A model generated the notes under the pieces. The model was given only the letters and a program-made list of their open reading frames with translations, did not search any database and was not told the origin of the DNA. A program made the position numbers and the translations under genes. A DNA stretch of 64,000 bases. It comes from Steinernema hermaphroditum (taxonomy: Eukaryota; Nematoda; Chromadorea; Rhabditida; Steinernematidae). The stretch lies in assembly GCA_030435675.1 (NCBI GenBank), contig CM059623.1, positions 7,528,012 through 7,592,011 on the forward strand, written 5' to 3'. This document shows, piece by piece, positions 24,560-34,423 of the stretch (the first letter of the stretch is position 1; every line of letters starts with the position of its first letter).

Positions 24560-25370
24560 AATTCTGGAAAGAGCGCACATAAAGTATGCAGCGCGTGCTG
24601 TAAGGCTTCTTGAGGAAGCGAAAGAGGGAGAGGGTCAGGCCACGCGATGCGCCGCTGTCGGTATGACACGAGGCAGCGCGAATGACACTGCTGGACCGAA
24701 GTCGATGGCCGCCGACCGACGGGACGACAAACAGTGGAGTCGACCTTGTTTGATCACCCGCGCCTCCCTCCTCCTCGGCGACGTCGCCATCCACCGCTCC
24801 GGATTCCCGAGCAGCACATGGATCTCCGCAGAATCCCCTATATATAAATGGAGAACCGACGGGTCCGTTGGTCTGTGTGTGTTTTTGCGTGAGCACGGGG
24901 AAAACACCCACACAAAATAAGGACCCCGAGGGGAACCGAACCCGGCACCGCCCGCTTACAAACAAAGCACGTTCGCAATGAGCCACGCAAGCAGTTGAAA
25001 TGGTAGCGCTATACTTCCACCATATCTCTGGAACGCAAGGCTTTGCGTTTCTTTACAGTTTTTGTGCCGTTTTTAGCGTATTTTTTAGCTTTGCAGTTTT
25101 TTGGACAACTTCAGTCATCTGCATGAGCAGCAATCTTGCCGCCCGCAGGGTTATGGTGTCTTGCCGCAGGGCTACAGTTTTTTTTTGGCCCCAAATTCAG
25201 CCCTTTACATGAGTCCCTAATTGGCTTTTAGTACCTGGAGGGCGCGAATTCGCGCACAGCCGGGTTTATAGACATGAAAGCAGACAGAGACAGAATGGCC
25301 GAAGGGTCGCACTGCAGAAGGCGGTCTTCTCCCACAAACCGGGTTCACGCACGGTCGGTCGGACGCAGCC
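24560..25370. other. Divergent spacer between ERp72 and a small membrane protein gene
   Basis: Contains the ERp72 promoter side with a palindrome GGCGACGTCGCC at 24777-24788 and an AT box (TATATAAAT) near 24840, then poly-T-rich DNA from about 25050 to 25190. A B-box-like fragment (GGGTTCG on the minus strand near 24940) has no matching acceptor stem and is not a tRNA gene. No gene seen. Confidence 0.4.
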
Positions 25371-25812
25371 ATGGAAGGTTACCAGTTAACCGTCGTTCTG
25401 GCCTACGTTGGCCTCGGAGTCAACGCAGCTATCATCCTTGTAGGCATCATCACCGCCGTGATAGCATTTCTCCTCATCAAGCGCCAGGTATCACCCTATC
25501 CCAAGCAGTTGCTTATACCAGGATAACTTCTAGGGACTCGAAGAAATCAACAAGGCGGCCGCCATCTTCCCCACTGCTCTGGAAAGCATCAACTACTCGG
25601 AAATCCCGATTGGAATCGTCGCGGTCATCGCCGATCACATGCAGATCACCCTCGAGGAGGTTGCCGCTGAGTACGCGAAGGATGCCGCTCAACGCAAGGT
25701 TCTCGTTCTGCAGACGTTTAGAAAGGACCCTGTCACCGATAATTTCATTGAAAACTTCCCATCCAAATTCATTCAACACGGTTATGTCGGAGAAGAGCTT
25801 CTCCTACACTGA
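25371..25812 (+). CDS. Small single-pass membrane protein, unrecognised
   Basis: Exons 25371-25487 and 25534-25812 give 131 residues. Seen: a short luminal N-terminus (M-E-G-Y-Q), one strong hydrophobic segment of about 28 residues ending L-L-I-K-R-Q, then a soluble tail that is mildly acidic and predicted mostly helical (Q-I-T-L-E-E-V-A-A-E-Y-A-K-D-A-A). The intron has GT-AG borders, a T-rich acceptor, and falls just after the membrane segment. I do not know the family. It is followed closely by UQCR10 on the other strand (convergent, about 106 bp). Confidence 0.65.
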
Positions 25813-25918
25813 CTTCTGCAATGAACGTGTTCGCGAAAAGAGTTCGCAATAAATCACTAAATTTATTGATTCGTCTATGATATCGAAAAGAAGGCCAGAA
25901 CTAGGTTGGCTGTTCGAC

Positions 25919-26155
25919 TTAAGCCTGTTCGTAGCGAGACTTGATCTCCTTCCACTGCTTTCCCTTATTGTGCTATAAATGAAATGGTTACTGTAAAGTA
26001 AGGCTTTCGGGTAAAAATCTTACGTGATCCCACCAGGCGTTGGTAAGGCCGTTCATGCTGTATTCAAAGACAAAAGCTCCGGCAGCAGTAGCGAGCAGAA
26101 GAGTGGAGAACTTACGAGCAACGGTTTGGTAGAATATGGCACCGATTCCTGCCAT
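25919..26155 (-). CDS. UQCR10: Ubiquinol-cytochrome c reductase subunit UQCR10/QCR9
   Basis: Smallest subunits of respiratory complex III, inner mitochondrial membrane. Exons (minus) 26155-26024 and 25972-25919 give 61 residues, the usual size. Seen: A-R-K-F-S-T before a single membrane helix (L-L-L-A-T-A-A-G-A-F-V-F-E-Y), then N-A-W-W-D-H and the family-defining H-N-K-G-K-Q-W-K-E-I-K. In yeast Qcr9 the same place reads E-N-H-N-K-G-K-L-W-K-D-V-K. A TTTCAG acceptor lies 12 bases before the ATG. The second exon is only 54 bases. Confidence 0.9.
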
Positions 26156-27120
26156 TTTCGACTCGATCTGAAATGAGATCGACCTGCACACGATCGCATA
26201 TATGAACACGAGCAACACAAGTATTGAGCGCGGCTACAGACCACAACTCTGTTTACTCTATGGAGACCTTGTGTTCTTCACCACAAAATATTCCCTCACA
26301 AGATGCTAACGGCCAAACTATGAGTTTAGCGACCTAATACTCCCGAAACATTATTGGAGGAAGAACAACGAAACTCAAAATCACACACAAAAGCTGCACG
26401 CACAGGCCTGATTACCGCCGCGCCGCCGCAGTTCGCAGTGCTGTGAAGACGACGTGTGTGGCGAACGCGTCACCGAAGAGCGCGTCACTGCGATTCACCG
26501 AGCTTCTGGCGATGCCACCGTGGACGTGGCTTCTGGAGAGCGGGCCGAAGAAGGTCGCCTCCGCTGTCCCACGCAAAGCCAAACGTGAACTTGTGGAGAA
26601 GGGCTTCAGCGCTCGAATCCGAACTTTACCTGAGCATGACGACTTTCTCATTTAAACGCTGTGCAGGCTCCCACCACGGAAACGCAACCGTTGAAAAGTA
26701 GGCCCTACCGTACCGCGCTCAGCAATACGATTTTTGCCGACTTTTGGTACTTTTCGTTTAGGAATAGGGTTTCTGTTGTAGCTAGGCTTTTGTATGCTTT
26801 TGTGGAAAATCGGTGGAGTCCTTAGGGCGGCTTTCGTCGGGATATTGCGTGTTGCTCGAAAAGAAGAATTTGGAATGCTCTGCTGACCAGGTTACTGAGG
26901 TTTCCAATTTTGACGATTTGTTGCACAGTGGCGACTTATGTGTGTGTGTGCAGGCTTGAATGATAGCGCGGCTAAAATTGTAAGTATTCCATCCATGTCG
27001 GGATTTTCTTGGCACTTCAATGCGCAATTTCTTTGTTTTGCGAATGTTGTTTGTAGCGCGTAATCAATTTAGTTTTACCGTACATGGTAACCGTTTGATC
27101 TCTCCTTCAGGTAGTCAAAA
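26156..27120. other. Spacer between UQCR10 and RPL21
   Basis: Contains the divergent promoters of UQCR10 and RPL21. Overlapping open frames on both strands at 26412-26655 have no family match. A TCCTTCAG acceptor lies about 10 bases before the RPL21 ATG and may be a trans-splice site. Confidence 0.4.
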
Positions 27121-27651
27121 ATGGTTAACCCCAAGGGAGTTAGGCGCGGAACGCGCTACATGTTCTCGAAGGACTTCAAGAAGCACGGCATTGAGCCCCT
27201 GTCCACCTACTACCGCATCTATAAGCGCGGAGATATCGTCGACATCAAGGCCAATGGTGCCTTCCAGAAGGGAATGCCCTTCAAGGCGTACCACGGAAAG
27301 ACTGGTCGCGTCTTCAACGTTACGAAGCACGCCGTCGGAGTTGTTGTCAACAAGCGTGTCCGCCAGCGCATTGTCCACAAGCACCTCAACATCCGCATCG
27401 AGCACATCAAGCCTTCCAAGTGCCGTCAAGATTTCCTCGACCGTGTCAAGGGCAACGATATTAAGAGACGTGAAGCTAAGGCTAAGGGAGAGACCGTTGA
27501 TCTTAAGCGCAAGGTAAGTATCAGCCTGCGTTGTGGTTAATTAGCTGGCTTCTTTCAGCCCGTTGAACCCCGTAAGGGACACCTGATTGAAACCAGCGAA
27601 GATTACACTCCCCAGCTTCTTGCTCCTGTGAAGTTCGAGATCATCGCGTAA
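27121..27651 (+). CDS. rpl-21: 60S ribosomal protein eL21
   Basis: Structural protein of the cytosolic large ribosomal subunit. Exons 27121-27513 and 27559-27651 give 161 residues (human 160). Seen: [43 protein letters not shown] and [10 protein letters not shown], all diagnostic of eukaryotic L21. Codon use is strongly biased to C-ending and CGC/CGT codons, as expected for a highly expressed gene. Confidence 0.97.
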
Positions 27652-27714
27652 TTGTATTTTGTTGTTATACTTGTTGGAAATACACGCCTGTTGTTTCTTC
27701 TTAACCTGATCTGA

Positions 27715-28080
27715 AGTCCGTTTGAGGTTGTTGGAGGAGGTCTGCGTGAAACAGGATTCGACAACCTGGAGTGTGCGCAGCAGAGTCCTCTTTCGCCAGC
27801 TCCTTATTATCTTAATGAACTAGTCGCTGAAAAGATTCAGTCTTTGAATGTTGAACGTATGAAATCTCTTGTATCGGAAGAAGTGTGTGAGTGCAGCAGT
27901 TGTCAATTCCTTGTTCGTCAGGAGCTCATCCGTCACCTCCAGATGGTACAGGAGGTCCATCTCCAAGTGCATCTGGATGAACGAGATGCAAGAAGGAAGC
28001 AGAAAGGGCGAAAGGACGCGCGCGAGTATCCGGAGGTGGTTGCTTCAGAATCGACCACCGCCACACTTCGAGCGATTTGA
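27715..28080 (+). pseudogene. Coding-like fragment, no start codon found
   Basis: After an in-frame stop at about 27711 a frame stays open to 28080, through K-I-Q-S-L-N-V-E-R-M-K-S-L-V and then a basic stretch R-R-K-Q-K-G-R-K-D. A possible 42-bp intron (about 27882-27921, GTGTGT...TCAG) keeps it open with or without removal. There is no ATG upstream within the frame, and RPL21 ends only some 60 bp before it. It may be the last exon of a lost gene or a chance frame. I do not recognise it. Confidence 0.25.
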
Positions 28081-28091
28081 GTTCCGTGACC

Positions 28092-28620
28092 TCAACGGTT
28101 GAATTTCAACCGTTGAATCCGAACGAGTAGGTACGTGAGATGATCCATGTACTTGGCCGCATCGTCAAGGCTCTCCGTGATTATTTCGCAGGTCCGTCCT
28201 CTATTCGACACAAGGCTGAACGAAATTTGGGAGCCATTCCTGGCGTCGAAGTAGATGGAGCAGCTGCCACTGATTGACTTACCATCTTTGCACCATAGAG
28301 GGTAAGCAGTCGAACTTACGGAGCCCGGAAGAAGGCGGTAGAGACGCTCGTAGAAGAGCGCGGGAAGAAGGTTCATGACTCCACATAGGTCAGGTCCCCG
28401 TTTGTGCCTGCAGAAGACGATTATCGTCTGATATCAACGCTTTCATTGTCGGATTGGAATGTCTTCTTGATGGCCTTCAGAGCAGATGACTCCTTCGCTG
28501 CTTCGAAAAACCAGAGTTTCTGTTGAAAGTCAAAGACGAAATTCGGCCTTGGAAGCTCGTGGGTCAGATGGAGAGAGTCATCAAGAGAGGCGTTCGGAAG
28601 CCTAGAGTATGAGCAGCAGA
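28092..28620 (-). pseudogene. Possible two-exon gene remnant, minus strand
   Basis: Two adjacent protein-like frames read leftwards: one (about 28620-28430) with H-E-L-P-R-P-N-F-V-F-D-F-Q-Q-K-L-W-F-F-E, the other (about 28405-28092) with G-S-C-S-I-Y-F-D-A-R-N-G-S-Q-I-S-F-S-L. I found no donor in the phase that would join them, so the gene may be broken, or one part may be chance. Composition looks like nematode coding sequence. Family unknown. Confidence 0.3.
28093..28115. repeat. Short perfect inverted repeat (11-bp arms)
   Basis: CAACGGTTGAA, one T, TTCAACCGTTG. It lies exactly where two convergent coding-like frames end. Could be a bidirectional 3'-end hairpin or chance. Confidence 0.6.
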
Positions 28621-28643
28621 GTTCTAATACTGAGAGACTAGAA

Positions 28644-28967
28644 CTTTACTTTACTTTATTTCCCGAATCAAAGGCTTTGCGCCTTGCAGGACACCGAAAA
28701 ATAGACAAACAGAGGATGTCTCGTAGACGGCGCGCTTCACGGGGCATCTGGGAATCGGCGAAACTTCGGAAATGGCGACGGAACATCTTCTTCGCGGGCG
28801 TTTGCGGCACAGCGGACGCTTCTGAGCTCGCATCTGCTTCGGAGAGATGAGCCCGTGGTCCGGGAGTTGCGTCTTCGCTGGCGGTGGCATCCTCAGAGCG
28901 TCGGCGACCTTCGGGATGACATCTCGCGCTGCCGGATTCCTGGCGTCGGACATCTTGTTGTCAACGT
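28644..28967 (-). mobile_element. R1 retroposon, copy A (5'-truncated)
   Basis: First of three copies of a family named R1 here. Its 3' end is a (TAAAG)n tail (reads CTTTA repeats on the plus strand at 28644 on). It carries an open frame of about 100 codons starting M-S-D-A-R-N-P-A-A-R at 28953. The element is flanked by TGAGAGACTAGAA (28631-28643) and TGAGAGACTAAAA (28968-28980), a 13-bp target duplication with one mismatch. The 5' end stops about 14 bases before the ATG compared with copies B and C. The tail, truncation and target duplication all point to LINE-type (target-primed) insertion. Confidence 0.75.
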
Positions 28968-29097
28968 TGAGAGACTAAAATTTGAATTTATTTACTCGTA
29001 AGCAGGGCTGAAGCAATATCTTCTTGATGGTTCTCTGCTCGGAGCGCCACTGTAAGACGCGTCCCCTCCCGAGTGGCGGCACCGAGTTCGAGGTCTT

Positions 29098-29362
29098 CAC
29101 GACTTTATTTCGCGAATCAAAACAAAAGCATTATGCCTTGCACGACACCGAAAACAGAGGATGTGTGGCAGACGACTTCATCCCTGGCGCGGCGTAGATG
29201 TCGAACCGGTCGTAGACGGCGAGCGTCGGCGACCTTCGGGATGACATCTCACGCAGCGTTGGGCGTCGGATTCCTGGCGTCGGACATCTTGTTGTCAGTG
29301 GTGGTGGGACTACGAATTTCGGGGGTCCCAATTCCCTCTGGAAGCCGGAACAGTCACAACCA
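29098..29362 (-). mobile_element. R1 retroposon, copy B (internally deleted)
   Basis: Same family as 28644-28967, in the same orientation. Matches copy C at both ends, including the leader before the M-S-D-A-R-N-P start (near 29292), but lacks most of the middle and has an in-frame stop after about 12 codons. The tail is reduced to a short CTTTATTT. The 5' end runs into a CGGATTT-rich array. Confidence 0.7.
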
Positions 29363-29368
29363 GTGCTG

Positions 29369-29443
29369 GCGGATTTCGGATCGGATTTTTCGGATTCGGA
29401 TATCCGAAAAGTCGGATTCGGATTTCGGATTTTTCGGATTTCC
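29369..29443. repeat. CGGATTT-type simple array, copy 1
   Basis: Irregular repeats of CGGATT(T) with an internal inverted TCCGAAAAGTCGGA. Nearly the same array occurs at 32602-32682. It directly abuts the 5' end of R1 copy B. Confidence 0.8.
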
Positions 29444-30790
29444 TTATTTCGGTTTGCGACTGTCCGGTTTTGCATGGAATTCCCTGTTTCTGCATGTTCG
29501 CACTGCGTTTGTTTTTCGATCACTGCAAACGGCTTCAATAATCCCGTGGCGAGACCCAAAAATCTTAACCAGCACGTTGAAAACGACGAGCGAACGCCCG
29601 GGATCTATTTACGAAAAAAATCTTGTCGGTCTCAAAAACAATCTTGGATGCTTCGAGCGTTAGCTCGTCGTTCTCAAGTTGAAAAGTTTTGCATGGAATT
29701 CCGATCACTGTGTGATATCTGCTGTGGGTTGCATGCTTGGATGCACCAGTTCTTTATTCCACTACTACCTGATTTTTGATAATCCCTTGAGAAGTAACTT
29801 CTAACTGCTCTCGCGGAAGCTTACAAGGGAACCGCCCGAAGTGTGACACTCCGATTTCGCTGAAAATTTGTGGGCGTATAGCGCAGCCCGGGACTAAGAA
29901 AACGCACATAGTTTGATCGGTGCGAAATTACACCAAGGTATACTCAGATTAAAAAAACTCTTGGCAAAACGGCGAGTACTCCCGCCACGACTTATATGTA
30001 TCGTATGTTCGTACAGCGCCGAAATTACAATGGGATTTTTGAGTTTATGCAAGAATCGCGTGTTTTCTTCGCGTACGAGATGTTATTTCAAAAAAACTCA
30101 ACATTAAGTTGTAGATCCGTCACTGGCGGATCGTTTGCGCCATCATTGAGCGCCAGAGATAGAATTTCCACGGAGGAGATAGCTTTCTTATCTCCCCGAC
30201 TTCTGTTTTCCTCTAGTTTCTCGCCTTCTACACTGCGCGTCTTGCTCAAACTGGCACCACAGATCGCGCAGCCCGTCCTTGTCATCACAGAATCCATTTG
30301 GACTGATATGAAAGCGATTTGAATAAGAACAATGAAAGCGAATAAAAACCGAACATTCGCGGTACGAGACCTCTGCGTGTAAATGCGATGTTCTGAGTGC
30401 ATTGATCTGATCTGCGCTGAATAGCTTTCATATCGGTCCAAATGGATTCTGTGATGACAAGGTCGGGCGGCGCGATCTGTTCTGCCAGTTTGGACAAGAC
30501 GCGCAGTGTAGAAGGCGAGAAACTAGGGAAAAACACAAGTCGGGGTGAGAAAAAAGCTATCTCCTCCGTGGAAATTCTACCTCTGGCGCTCAATGATGGC
30601 GCAAACGATCCGCCAGAGACAGATCTACAACATAATGTTTAGTTTCTTCGAAATCACACCTCGTACGCAAAGAAAACAAGCGATTCATCCACAAACTCAA
30701 AAATCCCATTGAAATTTCGGCGCTGCACGAACATACGACCTTTATAAGGCGCGGCAGGAGCCTCCGAAGAGTTTTTTTAATCTGAGTATA

Positions 30791-31256
30791 CCTATAGTCC
30801 ATTTTTTTTTCGAACTCCACAAAAGCGATCAATCACAGCGCGGTGGGACCCAGAATTTGCTCTAGCGCATTGAAAGAAGCGAACGAACGCACGAAATATT
30901 TGCCTTTCTTCAGTGTGCTGGAGCGAATTCTCGGTCTCGCCGCGCGGTGATTGATCACTTTTGTGGAGTTCGAAAAAAATGGACTATAAAAGAGGTCTTT
31001 AATTGTAAGGTATCCTGGTGCGATGTCCCTGAAGCCTCAAAATATACTGTATTATTGTCAGTGTTTGTCGTTTTTTTGACCGGTTTTCGTGCTACAAGAA
31101 CATGGTTGTTAATTTACAATGTTAATTTTCGTTCCAAATGCCGAAAACCTTAGAAAATCGGCGAAAAAAACGAAAAACACTGATAATAACACCGTATATT
31201 TTGAGGCTTCAGGGACATCGCACCAGGATACCTTACAATTAAAGACCTATTTTAGG
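30791..31256. mobile_element. MITE2 nested in FB1, itself carrying MITE1
   Basis: Ends CCTAAAAGAGGTCTTTAATTG and its near-perfect inverse, with inverted repeats continuing about 55 bp in total. TA lies on both sides (30789-30790 and 31257-31258). The uninterrupted left arm of FB1 (near 29937) shows the empty site with one TA. MITE1 sits in the left end of MITE2 after its CCTA. Confidence 0.8.
30795..30986. mobile_element. MITE1, copy 1 (inside MITE2)
   Basis: About 192 bp with inverted repeats of roughly 65 bp, beginning TAGTCCATTTTTTTTCGAAC. Flanked by TA duplications (30793-30794, 30987-30988). Second copy at 34424-34616 in the same orientation, nearly identical by eye. TA target choice suggests Tc1/mariner-type mobilisation. 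Confidence 0.85.
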
Positions 31257-31472
31257 TACCTTGGTGTAATTTCGCACCGATCAAACTATGTGCGTTTTCT
31301 TAGTCCCGGGCTGCGCTATACGCCCACAAATTTTCAGCGAAATCGGAGTGTCACACTTCGGGCGGTTCCCTTGTTAGCTGCTTAGCTACCAAGACAACAG
31401 GGTTCGCCCGGGCTCACTTAAATTCAACAGACTTATGTTTAATTGGAACCTAAGCCAAACTTAAGTCTGCCG

Positions 31473-32333
31473 TTGTTGAGACATTTGAGTCCCGGTGCAT
31501 GAGTCCCGGACATTTGAGTCCAAGCACTTGAGTCCCGAACATTTGAGTTCCAGAGCTTCAACGAAACGGTGACATTTGCAAACCTTTATGAACTATCTCA
31601 CTGGTGATTTATCTGCCTCACTTCTAGGTTTTAGTCACAATTTGTGATAAATGGTAGCATCAGCAGATAAATCACCAGTGAGATAGATAGTTCTCACTCG
31701 TATCGCGGTGGCGAGCGGTCGGTCCCTCCGGTCGCTCTCTGAGTGTCCGCTTGGTCAGACAGCAAACCCTGTGGCACTTGTGAGTTTTCCGGCTTCCAGA
31801 GGGAATTGGGACACCCGGAAGCCGTAGTCCCACCACCGCTGACAACATGATGTCCGACGTCAGGAATCCGGCTGCGTGAGAAGTCATCCCGAAGGTCGCC
31901 GACGCTCAGAGGACGCCACCACCATCGAAGACGTAACTCCCGGACCACGGACTCTTCTCTCCGAAGCAGATGCGAGCTCAGAAGCGTCCGCTATGCCGCA
32001 AACGCCCGCGAAGAAGATGTTCCGCTACCGAATCCGAAGTTTCGCCGATTCCCAGATGCCCCGTGAAGTGCGCCGTCTACGACCGGTTTAACGTCTACAC
32101 CACGCCAGGGATGAAGCCTGCTGCAAAGTGATATCCTCTGTTGTCTATTTTTCGGTGTCGCGCAAGGCATAATGCCTTTGAGTCGTGAAATAAAGTAAAG
32201 TAAAGTAAAGTAAAGTAAAGAGATAGATAGTTGAGATAGATAGTTCATAAAGGTCTGCAAATGTCACCGTTTCGTTGAAGCTCTGGAACTCAAATGTCCG
32301 GGACTCAAATGTCTGGGGCTCAAATGTCTCAAC
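31473..32333. mobile_element. Foldback element FB5, split by R1 copy C
   Basis: Arms 31473-31600 and about 32225-32333 are inverted copies with tandem GAGTCCCGGACATTT-like units. Inside them a shorter palindrome (31598-31686) forms the core. R1 copy C is inserted in the right arm between two copies of GAGATAGATAGTT. Confidence 0.7.
31693..32219 (+). mobile_element. R1 retroposon, copy C (longest copy)
   Basis: 527 bp ending in (TAAAG)n at about 32190-32219. It is flanked by a perfect 13-bp direct repeat GAGATAGATAGTT (31680-31692 and 32220-32232). Contains the same M-S-D-x-R-N-P frame as copy A from about 31851, but broken by TGA and TAA stops. Its 5' end (31693-31780, G+C-rich) also occurs, reversed, at about 34028-34140. 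Confidence 0.8.
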
Positions 32334-32601
32334 AACAATTTGCCAGGCCAGTGCTTGCCTGCAGCCCTATAGTCGTCGTGGATTCGGCTTGGCTTGGCTT
32401 ATTGTGGTGAAACTCGAAGCATTCCAAATGTGCCCTATGAACAGCAGCTTAACATCGATGCTACTGAAGATTCTGAGAGTTGGTGAACCTTGGTGAACCT
32501 GAGGGTTACTGAGCGAAAGGAATAACTAAAGAGACGAGCAAGAACAGCCGTATATCAACGAAACATCAGCTTGTTTTTCAATCCTGAAAATTTTCCCGAA
32601 A

Positions 32602-32682
32602 ATTTCGGATTTTTCGGATTTCGGATCGGATTTTTCGGATTTTCCGGATTTCCGAAAAGTCGGATTCGGATTTCGGATTCGG
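32602..32682. repeat. CGGATTT-type simple array, copy 2
   Basis: Same irregular CGGATT(T) array as 29369-29443, including the inverted TCCGAAAAGTCGGA core. Confidence 0.8.
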
Positions 32683-32685
32683 AGG

Positions 32686-33084
32686 GTAGGTATAAATAGA
32701 GATGGAATACCACACGCAACGGCTGGAGCATACATGGCCAGAATAAGCACGGATATCGTTTGCCTAATTTGCTTCGCCAGTGCGCATAGAGTAGTTAAAT
32801 AATTAATCTACACTTTCGTTACCGGATACCGCAACTTTCAATTCAAAAATTGAGAGAAAATCCAACGGCTGACTCCAACCGGCTGGGCCAACCGGTTGGA
32901 GCCAGCCGTTGGATTTTCTTCCGATTTTTGCATCCAAAGTTTCGAAATCTGAATTCGAAAGTGTAGATCAATTATTTAACTACTCTATGCACACTGGCGA
33001 AGCAAATTTAGCCACCGATATTCGTGCTTATTCTGTCCATGTATGCTCCAGCCGTTGCGTGTGGCATTCCATCTCTGGGTATAA
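32686..33084. mobile_element. Foldback element FB4
   Basis: Two arms of about 190 bp in inverted orientation with the centre near 32883 (CCAACCGG palindromes). Arm identity is imperfect by eye, so it is older than the Merlin insertion. No coding capacity seen. The right end continues into an ATGGGT-type short tandem repeat (about 33088-33128). Confidence 0.75.
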
Positions 33085-33148
33085 AACATGGATATGGATA
33101 TGGGTATGGGTATGGGTATGGGTGAGTGGTATAAAACATGGATGGGTG

Positions 33149-33712
33149 GGAAAACATGAGTAAGGGTGATCGCGGCGGGACCCATTTCATGGGTAGCCAC
33201 AATTTTCATTTTTTCTTCACTTTTTTGCCATTTTCACCCATGGACCGTCGTGGGTAATCTCTAGAATGTCATGGCTCGTCATGGATAGCCTCTGGATTGT
33301 CATGGGTAGCCTCTGAAACGCCACGAGTAGTCATGGATGGTCATGGGTCGTCATGGGTAGCCTCTGGATCGTCATGGGTAGCCTCTAGAACGTCATGGAT
33401 CTTCATGGGTAGCCTCTTTAACGTCGTGGGTAGCCCCTGGAACGCCATGGAGAGCTCATGGATGAGCGGGAAAACATGGGTAAGGGTGATCGTGGCGGGA
33501 CCCAATTCATGGGTAGCGACAATTTTCACTTTTTTTGCCATTTTCACCCATGGATCGTCATGAGTAGTCGTGGGTAGCCTCTAGAATGTCATGGCTCGTC
33601 ATGGATAGCCTCTGGATTGTCATGGGTAGCCTCTGGAACGCCACGCGTGGTCATGGGTGGCCTTGAATCGTCATGGCTAGTCATGCGTAGCCTCAGGATC
33701 GTCATGTAGTCG
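33149..33712. repeat. Minisatellite with higher-order duplication
   Basis: Tandem variants of a unit near GTCATGGGTAGCCTCTGGA (about 21-30 bp). A larger block of about 190 bp (33149-33340) recurs at about 33469-33655, giving a two-level repeat. No gene overlaps it. Confidence 0.85.
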
Positions 33713-34027
33713 GAAGATGAGCGTGTTAACGACAGCTGAGGGCTACTGGGACGAGCTCCCCCCGAGGAGAGCGAGTTAGAAGAACTAGAAGAACTGCTAG
33801 AATTGGAAGATCGACTATCACTCACTGCTACACACACTACACACACGACGGTTCACGTCGCATGACATATTGGAACAAATGGGCATGCGTGCTACTAGGG
33901 ATTTTCTGCGTGTTAGGTGTTAAGTTGGGGAACAGGTTAACTTTTGTGGTGTGGAAGTTTTGGAAAAGGGTAAGAACAAACAAAGAAACACTTCTACAGG
34001 CTCGCTTCGCTCGCTCCACACCTCGAG

Positions 34028-34140
34028 TTTCAATCCGATCCGCCAGCACTGGTCACAACTGCCACAGGGTTTGCCATCTGACCAACCAGACACTCAGAGA
34101 GCGATCAGAGGGACCGACCGCTCGCCACCGCGACACAAGT
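34028..34140 (-). mobile_element. R1 fragment (5' end only)
   Basis: Reverse-oriented match to the 5' end of R1 copy C (31693-31780) and to the leader of copy B. No tail or M-S-D frame here, so it is a fragment. Confidence 0.55.
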
Positions 34141-34423
34141 GCCCGAGGTCATTAAAAAATTAAAAACAAGTTCGACGTCATTAAAAAATATTAGAAAAGG
34201 CAATAGGGAACCTAGCGAAGTGATACGCGCCGATCGGGCTGCGGTGTGGTGGGACGGATAGAGGGTGGTCTGGGGAGTCAAACGCACATAAACTCAGCTG
34301 CCTGAAATTAAGGCATGTACCCAAAAAATGGCCACGAAGTTGTAAAAATTCACAGCAGTCGCAATTCACAGATAGTAAGACCGCAATGGCTTTGAACGGC
34401 GTTGCCTGTGTGGTCGGGTTGTA

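Larger units (their letters stand above)
29818..31379. mobile_element. Giant foldback element FB1
   Basis: The two halves are reverse complements along almost the whole length: 29818-30317 pairs with 31379 back to about 30424 once nested insertions are removed, leaving a loop of about 105 bp. The ends read AGCT-x-ACAAGGGAACC in both orientations. The right arm is interrupted by MITE2 (30791-31256). No transposase frame is visible; non-autonomous foldback (FB) or long-TIR element. Confidence 0.85.

Noticed and set aside
24900..25010. Possible tRNA gene (GGGTTCG B-box on minus strand)
   Set aside because: No matching 5' acceptor strand or anticodon arm could be drawn; the T-loop has a mismatch at the invariant A and the stem does not pair.
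26412..26655. Overlapping 70-80 codon frames on both strands before RPL21
   Set aside because: Both stay open because of local composition; neither has a recognisable motif.
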